Part shown: positions 6,161 through 13,562 of the stretch, piece after piece | How positions within the stretch are numbered: position 1 is the stretch's first letter | How the letters are laid out: each line of letters starts with the position of its first letter | DNA from: Verrucomicrobiota bacterium | Lineage (GTDB): Bacteria > Verrucomicrobiota > Verrucomicrobiia > Limisphaerales > UBA1096 | Length of the DNA: 16,471 nt | Assembly: GCA_030747575.1 (NCBI GenBank) | Contig: JASLKI010000060.1 | Location: forward strand, 1 to 16,471 | Reading direction: 5' to 3' | Made by a program: the position numbers and the translations under genes | Notes under the pieces: model-generated | Told to the model about the DNA's origin: nothing | Seen by the model: only the letters and a program-made list of their open reading frames with translations | Databases searched by the model: none

Positions 6161-7432
6161 GTGAAGCAGGGCCTCTTAGTTCTATGCGCATTTGTTTCTG
6201 TGGCTCATGGGGCTCCCGGCATCCATTTGCGCCCTGTCTTTGAGAAATCAGCCAACGGAATTTTTGATAAAAATCAAGAAGTCCACTTTGGTTTTGAACT
6301 CAATAACCGGCTTAAGGATACAGTAGAGGTTAAGTTTGCATGGCAGGTGGCAACTGATCAAAAGGAACCGATAAGTCAATCGGCTCCTTCTGTGATTAAA
6401 ATTCCCGCAGACGAAAAGAGGATAGTCAGCTACGCGGCTAAAATTCCGGCTCCGGGATTTTATAAGGGAACCCTCATTTGCACTTGGGAGGGAGGAAAGG
6501 TGAGTCAAACGGTTCAGGTAGGTTATGCGCCCGGGAAATTGTTGCCGCCTTTAACCAAGGAACCGGATTTCGAAAAGTTCTGGAAGGAATCATTGGCTCA
6601 GCTCAGGAAAGTAGACCCGCAGTATCAGCTCATTCAACAGCCAGAGTTAAGCAAGGGTGAACTCAACGTGTATGAGGTGCGCATGCGAAGCCACGGTAAT
6701 ATTCGTGTAAGAGGTTGGTATGAAGTGCCCAAAAGCAGGGGACCCCATCCGGTGATCCTGCGCGTACCGGGGTATGGTTCCAATATGAAACCGATTTCCC
6801 GCTTTAAGGATATGATTGTCTTTTCCTTTAACCCGCGTGGTCACGGCAATAGTCAGGAGGATATCAAGGGAAAACCCGGCAACTACTGGATCCGCGGACT
6901 GGATGATAAGGAGGGGTACTATTATCAGGGGGCTTATCTGGATTGTGTGCGCGCAGTGGATTTTTTGTGTTCACGAAAAGAGGTGGATTCAAAACGTATT
7001 GCAGTAAAGGGCGGCAGCCAGGGTGGTGGTTTGAGTTTATCGACCGCGGCACTGGATTCACGCATCAGCCTTTGTGCACCGCACATTCCTTTTCTTACCA
7101 ATTGGGATCTTTATTTTAAGACCTCCCACTGGCCGGAAATGGATAAATGGATTGAGGAGAAGGAGTCTCGCACATGGCAAAGTACGCTTAAAACCATGAG
7201 CTACTTTGATACCATGAACATGGCCTCTTGGATTGAGTGCCCGGTTTTCATGGGGGTGGGATTGCAGGATGCAATCTGTCCGCCAGTAACGAATTTTGCA
7301 GTGTACAATCGCCTGAAAGGGAAAAGAGAATACCGCGTTTACCCATACGCCAAACATAATGTGGACAAGACCTTTCACTTATTGGTTTTCAATTGGATGC
7401 GAAAACATTTTGGGTTAAAATCCCTTCAGTAA
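6161..7432 (+). CDS. Secreted AXE1-family acetyl (xylan) esterase-like hydrolase
   Basis: A 423-residue alpha/beta hydrolase of the acetyl xylan esterase/cephalosporin-C deacetylase (AXE1) family, expected to remove O-acetyl or similar acyl groups from carbohydrate. The start is a GTG at 6161, four nt after the preceding TGA. It opens directly into a signal peptide (residues 1-18, ending VSVAHGA); no in-frame ATG fits. GGGGAA at 6145-6150 is a possible ribosome-binding site. Residues about 20-120 look like an N-terminal Ig-like domain. The catalytic domain contains HGNIRVRGWYEVP, RVPGYGSN, FNPRGHGNSQ and the nucleophile elbow GGS286QGG, with Asp370 (LQDAICPP) and His399 (AKHNVD). Ser-to-Asp and Asp-to-His spacings (84 and 29) fit the family. 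Parts of the gene are less GC-rich than neighbours. The true acyl substrate is unknown. Confidence 0.9.
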   Translation: MKQGLLVLCAFVSVAHGAPGIHLRPVFEKSANGIFDKNQEVHFGFELNNRLKDTVEVKFAWQVATDQKEPISQSAPSVIKIPADEKRIVSYAAKIPAPGFYKGTLICTWEGGKVSQTVQVGYAPGKLLPPLTKEPDFEKFWKESLAQLRKVDPQYQLIQQPELSKGELNVYEVRMRSHGNIRVRGWYEVPKSRGPHPVILRVPGYGSNMKPISRFKDMIVFSFNPRGHGNSQEDIKGKPGNYWIRGLDDKEGYYYQGAYLDCVRAVDFLCSRKEVDSKRIAVKGGSQGGGLSLSTAALDSRISLCAPHIPFLTNWDLYFKTSHWPEMDKWIEEKESRTWQSTLKTMSYFDTMNMASWIECPVFMGVGLQDAICPPVTNFAVYNRLKGKREYRVYPYAKHNVDKTFHLLVFNWMRKHFGLKSLQ

Positions 7433-7448
7433 ACTCAGGTTTCAGATC

Positions 7449-10400
7449 ATGAAGCGCATCCTTATATTGCTCCTTTTTTCCTCTGCGGAGGTTTACGGGG
7501 AGGAAAAGGTTAAATTTGCTTCACATACCTTTACGCTTCCCGATGGTTATGCATTAAAGCGAGTGGCCGCCCCTCCCTTGGTGCAGCGTCCCATCCACAT
7601 GTGTTTCGACGTGGATGGAGCACTCTACGTCACCGATAGCTCAGGGAACACGGACAAGGCCCCGAAACAACTCAAGAATCCGAGTCATCGCATACTGCGG
7701 CTGGTCGACCGAAATGGTGATGGGGTATTTGATCATTCAACGGTGTTTGCAAAAAAAGTGCCTTTTCCCGAAGGCATCCTTGTTTACAAGGGGGCCGTTT
7801 ATGTGGGCGCACCGCCCTACATATGGAAGTTCACCGACACGGATGGCGATCATGTTGCTGATGAGCGGACGGTGTGGTTTGACGGTGGATCCATCGAAGG
7901 TTGCGGCAACGATATGCATGGTCCCTACCTCGGGCCAGATGGATATTTCTACTGGTGCAAGGGAGCTTTTGCTCCGCAGAGCCACGCGCTTGGAAATGGG
8001 AAGATGTTCAAGTCGAGGGCCGCCCATATCTATCGCGCTCGTCCTGATGGCAGTCAGCTCGAAGTGGTCATCACCGGGGGGATGAACAACCCTGTTGGGC
8101 TGACCTTTAGTGACATCGGGGAGCGCTTTTTGAGTGGCACCTTCTTTGATTTGTCCAAGCCCGGCAGGCGCGACGGTATTTTGCATGCGGTGTATGGCGG
8201 AATGTATGGCAGGAAAAACCCTCGTGTTCTCTCACCGCACCCAAGTTCGGGAGGTTTGTTACCGATCCTTACCCAAATGGGCCCCTCGGCTTCCTCGGGA
8301 ATCGTGATGCCCAAAAGTGATACGCTGGGCATGAAGGGTGATCTGCTCTGCTCCGATTTCAACCTGCGACGCCTCTCCAGACATAGGCTGACTCGGTCCG
8401 GATCAACCTATTCGGCCAAGACGAGCACCTTTCTTGAGAGCGATCAGACTGACTTTCATCCCACCGACGTGATCGAGGATGCGGATGGAAGCCTGCTGGT
8501 GGCCGATACCGGCAGCTGGTACATGATCTGTTGCCCGACCTCCAAGGTCGCCAAGCCCGACGTTCTCGGGGCGATCTACCGGGTTCAACGGAAGAATGCA
8601 GCCTCTCCCAAGGATCCCCGCGGCTTGGAACTGGATTGGGCGAAGCCTCAAGTCGACTGGCTGACCGATGAGCGGCCCGTTGTGGTTAATCGGTCAATTG
8701 AGACTCTTGCCAAGGAGAGTAACCTGGATGCACTCAAAGGAGCGAAAGCACGCATCCCGGCGCTTTGGTCGCTTCACAGAATTCCCGGAAAGTCGGCTCG
8801 TGCTGCCGTTCGGGATTTTCTCGGGAACGAAAGTTCAGATGTTCGCGCGGCGGCCATTCATAGCGTGGGACTTTGGCGTGATTCGGCGGCGGTGGAACCA
8901 TTGATCAAACTCCTGGCTTCCGATGATGTCCTGCTCCGTCGATTGGCTGCCATGGCCTTGGGTAGAATAGGGAATCGCAGGGCTGTTGAACCTTTGCTCA
9001 CCGCTGGCTTGGAAAAAATGGATCCATTTTTGAATCACGCCATCATCTATGCCCTGTATGAGCTAGGGGATGAAAAGAGTCTTCCCGGTGATCATCCGAT
9101 GACTAAACAGGTTGGGCTCATGCATCAGGTCGCCAAGCGTAACCCCTCCCCGCACCTCATGCCTAAAATTCAACTGGCTGATGCTGTGAAACCGGATCCG
9201 GCCAGGGAGGCCCGCCAAGCCAAACGCCTCGATCAGCTTGCCGGTTTCCTGCCCAAGGGAGATCCCATTCGAGGCGAAAAGCTTTTCCATGATGCGGCCA
9301 AGTCCTTGTGCATCACCTGCCACATCAAGGGGGACAAGGGGGTGGATTTTGGACCGGACCTTACCCGGATTGGTGCCATACGCAGTGAACGGGATTTGCT
9401 TGAGGCAATCGTGTACCCCAGTTCCACCATCGCCCGTTACTACGAGCTCTTGATGGTGCAGAAAAAAAAGGGTGAAGCAGCAGGCCTGTTGCGTAGGGAT
9501 ACCCTCGACCAAATCGTCCTCGGGCCGGCCCCGGGAGTGGAGCAACCCATATCCATAAAGGAAATCAAGGGGGCGAAGTATTCCAATGTCTCCCTGATGC
9601 CCGAGGTGTTCGACAAGCTCTTGAAACCGGAGCAAATCGCCGATCTGGTCGCCTTTTTGAAAGAGGCAAAAGGGCCGAGTGCATCAGTTCCGGCCGATGA
9701 CATACCGCCTCATCATGCGATTGACCTGCCCGGACTGCATGCCTACGCCCAAAAGAGTATTGCTGCGGGCGAGGAGATTGAACTGCGCGTTAGCAGTGCC
9801 GTTCCCTACGACTTGTCTGTCGTGCAGTTGGGTTCGGACCCGGAGAATCGGGACAAGGATCCGGTGCTGAAGACCTTTCGCGTCGAAAAACCGAGTCTCC
9901 AGCCCATTCATCCGGGTTCCTACCTGCACGTGGCCAATTCGTTGCCGGTCGAGAGACGCCTCTCGCAGTTGACATTGGAATGCTGGATTCGCCCGTTCAA
10001 GTTGACCGGTTGGCAGGGATTGATCACCCAGCATGATTACCCGGAACGTTGTGGAGTTGGTTTGTTCCTTAGCGGGGGGACGATCGTCTTTGGAACCGGG
10101 TCGGGAGGTGCCTACGATGCGGCCTCCTTTCAGCAAACGAAGCCCGGGTTGGTCAAGACCCAGCAATGGCAACACCTTGTCGGCACTTGGGACGGGAAGA
10201 AAAAGCGTATCTTCCTCGACGGCAAACTTGTGGATGAGGTGGCCTTTTCCGGCACGGTGCGTCCGGGCGAGACCGCGCTTCGCATCGGTGCCTACGGGCA
10301 GGAGGGAGAAGCTGTGAACTTCTATAACGGCGACGTTGCGATGTGCGCTATCTACGACCGTGCGCTGAGTGGGGATCAAATCAACAAACGCTTTTCCGAT

Positions 10401-11918
10401 CGCGGATTGAACGTTCCCAAGAATGACCGTCTACTGGCCTGCTGGCCGTTCGCCGAGGAACGCGGCACACAGGTCGCCGATGTAAGTGACTTCGGGAGGG
10501 ATGGCCGGATCATCAACCGGGGGACCTGGATGATCGGGGGACCAAGCTTTAACGCTGCGGCGATCGATCGACACGATTCGGCCTACGACCCGGCCAAGGA
10601 TGCCAAACGCGGTCACGGGCTTCGGCTGGCGGCAGACGAAATCTACAATGCCCGCTGGAAGGTCAGCCACCGCTTCGGTATTCCCACCGACGCCAAGTCG
10701 GGCGTTTACGCTGGGCGCTTCGATTTCAAGTTGAACGGCAAGCCGATGCGCTACCACGTTTCCTTTATTGTGCGGCGGCCTGAGTCCAAGCCGAAGGCGC
10801 CCCTGCTGGTGCTCGTTTCGTCAAACACCTGGCTGGCCTACAATTCGACTCCGTTCCCGGTCAACCATGGGCCGGGCTTGATCAACATGGGTACAGGCGG
10901 TCTGGGAAACAGTCACCCGAAAGCTCCCAGGTACAGCTGCTACAGTGATCACCACAACGGCCAGCCGACTTACAAGATTGGCATGAAAGTGCCCTGGCCG
11001 GCCGGCGGCCCCAACAAGACCTATATCGGAGGAGGATATAGTCATTTGCTCCGCGGCGAGCGCTTCCTGCATCTCTGGCTGGATAAACACGGATACGAGT
11101 ATGACGTCATCACCGATCACGATCTGGACCGAAATCCCGACCTATTGAAAGGATACAAGGCGGTCCTGATTAACGGACATAGCGAGTACTGGTCAGCCCG
11201 CGCCTACAATGGTCTGGATAATTACCTGAAGGCCGGCGGTGCGGCCGTGGTCATGTCCGGCAACACCATGTTCTGGCGGGTAAGCTTTGATGAGAGCGGC
11301 GAGGTCATGGAGTGTCGCAAGTTTGGAAAGGGTATAGGTGGCCGTAATTTGGCCAAGGTGGGCGAGCTTTATCATAGCCATGACTTCAAGCGCGGCAGCC
11401 TGATGCGTTTTTGCGGATACCCCGCTTGGAAACTGGTGGGGCTGGAATGCATCGGATGGGCCGGAGGGAACTTTGCCAGCTATCAGGTCGACCAGTCTGA
11501 TCATTTCCTGTTCAACAAGCCCCACAAGATCGAGCTGAAAAAGGGAGATCTCTTTGGCTTCACCAATAACAAGAAGGGTGCAGTCGGGCACGAGTACGAT
11601 GTGCGACTCTCGACCCTTTTGCGGGCAACCAAGAACCCCGTGCTGAAGGGGTTAGTTGAACCAAAAGGCATCGCCACCATCGCCAGTAGCCAGAGCAAGC
11701 GCAACATCCTCGATTTCAATGCTGAAGGGCATGGGCCTAGGGCAGGGGGCGAACAGACGATTGCCGAGATCATCTATTGGGAACGGCCTGAGGGCGGACG
11801 GGTTTTTCATACCGGATCGATCGCAACCGCCTGGGCCATGTATCACGACGAATCCTTGGGCAAACTGGTCCGGAATGTTTTGCATCACTTCAAAGTGGCG
11901 CCAAATAAACAACCGTGA
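7449..11918 (+). CDS. Giant fusion: PVC propeller dehydrogenase, HEAT, cytochrome c and DMFase-like iron amidohydrolase
   Basis: A 1489-residue secreted protein (signal peptide about 1-17). In order: residues about 25-390, a PVC-type membrane-bound-dehydrogenase beta-propeller (TIGR02604-like) with two DxDG-type calcium loops (D87-D95, D130-D138) and NDMH157GPYLGPDG; about 440-550, HEAT-like repeats; about 600-745, a PVC cytochrome c/heme domain with C621-I-T-C624-H625 and likely axial Met717 (SLMPEVF); about 750-815, a beta domain resembling the DMFase large-subunit N-terminus; about 817-985, a LamG-like sandwich (LECWIRPF, WQHLVGTWDG, IFLDGKL); about 1050-1485, a DMFase large-subunit catalytic domain (DMFA2_C-like). 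Candidate ferric-iron ligands by alignment from memory to Paracoccus DMFase (Tyr399, Tyr440, Glu521) are Tyr1131 (WLAYNS), Tyr1165 (SCYSD) and Glu1246 (GHSEYW); the last interval is 81 residues in both. Probable role: electron-transfer oxidoreductase physically joined to an amide hydrolase. The substrate is unknown. No small DMFase subunit is seen. Confidence 0.85.
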   Translation: MKRILILLLFSSAEVYGEEKVKFASHTFTLPDGYALKRVAAPPLVQRPIHMCFDVDGALYVTDSSGNTDKAPKQLKNPSHRILRLVDRNGDGVFDHSTVFAKKVPFPEGILVYKGAVYVGAPPYIWKFTDTDGDHVADERTVWFDGGSIEGCGNDMHGPYLGPDGYFYWCKGAFAPQSHALGNGKMFKSRAAHIYRARPDGSQLEVVITGGMNNPVGLTFSDIGERFLSGTFFDLSKPGRRDGILHAVYGGMYGRKNPRVLSPHPSSGGLLPILTQMGPSASSGIVMPKSDTLGMKGDLLCSDFNLRRLSRHRLTRSGSTYSAKTSTFLESDQTDFHPTDVIEDADGSLLVADTGSWYMICCPTSKVAKPDVLGAIYRVQRKNAASPKDPRGLELDWAKPQVDWLTDERPVVVNRSIETLAKESNLDALKGAKARIPALWSLHRIPGKSARAAVRDFLGNESSDVRAAAIHSVGLWRDSAAVEPLIKLLASDDVLLRRLAAMALGRIGNRRAVEPLLTAGLEKMDPFLNHAIIYALYELGDEKSLPGDHPMTKQVGLMHQVAKRNPSPHLMPKIQLADAVKPDPAREARQAKRLDQLAGFLPKGDPIRGEKLFHDAAKSLCITCHIKGDKGVDFGPDLTRIGAIRSERDLLEAIVYPSSTIARYYELLMVQKKKGEAAGLLRRDTLDQIVLGPAPGVEQPISIKEIKGAKYSNVSLMPEVFDKLLKPEQIADLVAFLKEAKGPSASVPADDIPPHHAIDLPGLHAYAQKSIAAGEEIELRVSSAVPYDLSVVQLGSDPENRDKDPVLKTFRVEKPSLQPIHPGSYLHVANSLPVERRLSQLTLECWIRPFKLTGWQGLITQHDYPERCGVGLFLSGGTIVFGTGSGGAYDAASFQQTKPGLVKTQQWQHLVGTWDGKKKRIFLDGKLVDEVAFSGTVRPGETALRIGAYGQEGEAVNFYNGDVAMCAIYDRALSGDQINKRFSDRGLNVPKNDRLLACWPFAEERGTQVADVSDFGRDGRIINRGTWMIGGPSFNAAAIDRHDSAYDPAKDAKRGHGLRLAADEIYNARWKVSHRFGIPTDAKSGVYAGRFDFKLNGKPMRYHVSFIVRRPESKPKAPLLVLVSSNTWLAYNSTPFPVNHGPGLINMGTGGLGNSHPKAPRYSCYSDHHNGQPTYKIGMKVPWPAGGPNKTYIGGGYSHLLRGERFLHLWLDKHGYEYDVITDHDLDRNPDLLKGYKAVLINGHSEYWSARAYNGLDNYLKAGGAAVVMSGNTMFWRVSFDESGEVMECRKFGKGIGGRNLAKVGELYHSHDFKRGSLMRFCGYPAWKLVGLECIGWAGGNFASYQVDQSDHFLFNKPHKIELKKGDLFGFTNNKKGAVGHEYDVRLSTLLRATKNPVLKGLVEPKGIATIASSQSKRNILDFNAEGHGPRAGGEQTIAEIIYWERPEGGRVFHTGSIATAWAMYHDESLGKLVRNVLHHFKVAPNKQP

Positions 11919-11939
11919 ACTTTCAACCTCTCAGCTAAT

Positions 11940-13562
11940 ATGAACAACAAAAAGCGAGGCAACGAATTAAACGAAAACCAGAGTGCAGTGAATCGTCGCG
12001 ACCTCCTTAAAGGAGTAGCAGTCGCTGGCCTAGGTATTGCGGCCAGAGCATACGGAGCGCCAAAAATAACTGGGAAACCTTCTAAGTCACCGAAGAGTGA
12101 TTTGATACAGCGCGAAAACGCGAAACCGGGCACGCGTGACTGGATGCTCACGAACACGCGTCAGCTCCCCGGCAAGATCAATAAGATCCTGCCCAATGGC
12201 CGTTGCCCCTGGATCGAAGGGTATTGCTCCGCCAACAGCGTGCGGGCCGGTGAGACACTGAAGGTCATGGTGAACACCAATCCGGTTTCTGCTTTCAAAT
12301 TGGAGATCTTTCGCACGGGTTATTACAACGGTGATGGGGGACGCCTCATACGGACGTTTGAATCGATCCAAGGCAAAATTCAGCCCGATCCTCCCGTCGG
12401 AGAAAACTACGTTCGTGAATGCAACTGGGAGCCCTCCGTTGAATTCGAGATTCCGAAGGATTGGCTCAGTGGCGTCTATCTCGGTAAACTCACTACAGAC
12501 AAGGAGAACCTTCAGAGCTACGTCATCTTCATCGTCCGCGACGACCGGCAATGCGACTTTCTCTTTCAGTGCAGCGACCTGACTTGGTCAGCCTACAATC
12601 GCTGGCCGGCTGACTACTCCATCTACACACCCCATGAGAAGGGTTTCTCCTCCACTGGTGTGCCCAGCGGGACAGTGAGTTTCGACCGGCCCTACGGCTT
12701 GTTCACTCACCCCGTGAACAAGATGAAGAAATCAGGTGGTTCGGGTGAATACCTGCCTTGGGAATTCCCTCTGGCCTTTTGGATGGAGCAGCACGGTTAC
12801 GACGTCTCCTACATCTCCAACATCGACACCCATGCGGATCCCAAGGGGCTGCTGCGCACCAAGGGATTCATCTCGGTCGGGCACGATGAGTATTGGACGC
12901 AGGACATGTACAAGAATGTGCTTCAAGCCCGGGACCAAGGCGTCAACCTTGCCTTCTTTGGCGGTAATTCCGTTCTCTGTGTCGTTCCCCTTTTGCCCTC
13001 GGATAACGGGACGCCCAACCGGGCCACGCGGCGCGAAGGTTGGTTTATGCCGGTGCCGGCTGAAATTCCAGAAGAAGTAAAACGAAGACTACTCAACCGT
13101 CGCGACTTTGAACTGAACATGGGGCCGGATGGCGCCCAGTTGATGGGAGGACGACTGGACAAAGATCAAGAGACCGGACGCGGCATGGGGAGTGGCGATT
13201 GGACCTGTGCGATGCCGGAGCATTGGCTTTTTGAGGGCACGGGAATGAAGAAAGGAGATTCCATCAAAGGTCTTATTGGTTGGGAGTGGCATGGAGCCCC
13301 TGCCATGGACCTCCCCGGCATGAACATCGTCGCGAGAGGCGATGCCACCATTCACGGTAGGACTGTGGGTCAATACAGCGCCACCCTCTACGATGGCCCT
13401 AAAGACAATGTCGTCTTTAATGCTGCCACGATCTGGTGGGCCAACGGCTTGTCCAGTCCTCCAGGGCATAAGAACCCCTCCCGGCACGGCGTCACGCAAC
13501 AGGGCCCCGACAAACGCGTCCAGAAAATTACCGACAACCTGTTTCAACGGATCATCTCCTGA
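11940..13562 (+). CDS. Tat-exported DMFase-large-subunit-like protein (putative iron amidohydrolase)
   Basis: A 540-residue protein with a twin-arginine signal (N-R19-R20-D-L-L-K-G, hydrophobic to about 40). Residues about 70-210 form a beta/Ig-like region (GYCSANSVRAGETLKVMVN, EIFRTGYYNGDGGR). Residues about 210-535 are a DMFase beta/large-subunit C-terminal catalytic domain. Conserved motifs are SAY219NRWPADYSIY229, the HGYDVSYISN stretch and GHDE317YW. These are candidate Tyr/Tyr/Glu iron ligands by analogy with DMFase (Tyr219, Tyr226 or Tyr229, Glu317). It lacks the LamG, cytochrome and propeller parts of its upstream neighbour, so it is a distant paralogue of that protein's C-terminus rather than a recent copy. 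An in-frame GTG at 11988 would give a shorter N-terminus starting at NRRDLLKG. Export in folded form fits a metal-loaded enzyme. It could act on an N-acyl or amide group of the glycan; this is inference. Confidence 0.85.
   Translation: MNNKKRGNELNENQSAVNRRDLLKGVAVAGLGIAARAYGAPKITGKPSKSPKSDLIQRENAKPGTRDWMLTNTRQLPGKINKILPNGRCPWIEGYCSANSVRAGETLKVMVNTNPVSAFKLEIFRTGYYNGDGGRLIRTFESIQGKIQPDPPVGENYVRECNWEPSVEFEIPKDWLSGVYLGKLTTDKENLQSYVIFIVRDDRQCDFLFQCSDLTWSAYNRWPADYSIYTPHEKGFSSTGVPSGTVSFDRPYGLFTHPVNKMKKSGGSGEYLPWEFPLAFWMEQHGYDVSYISNIDTHADPKGLLRTKGFISVGHDEYWTQDMYKNVLQARDQGVNLAFFGGNSVLCVVPLLPSDNGTPNRATRREGWFMPVPAEIPEEVKRRLLNRRDFELNMGPDGAQLMGGRLDKDQETGRGMGSGDWTCAMPEHWLFEGTGMKKGDSIKGLIGWEWHGAPAMDLPGMNIVARGDATIHGRTVGQYSATLYDGPKDNVVFNAATIWWANGLSSPPGHKNPSRHGVTQQGPDKRVQKITDNLFQRIIS

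Noticed and set aside
6153..6164. ATG overlapping the stop of the sulfatase-DUF1080 gene (ATGA)
   Set aside because: It reads only three codons before TGA, so it is not the esterase start.
9660..9905. Suspicion that the giant fusion is an assembly artefact
   Set aside because: The frame is continuous and the linker (about residues 745-817) itself resembles the DMFase large-subunit N-terminus, so the junction looks natural. Only read mapping could settle it.
9684..10379. Antisense open frame (231 codons) opposite the LamG part of the fusion
   Set aside because: Opposite a conserved domain, with no motif, signal or own leader.
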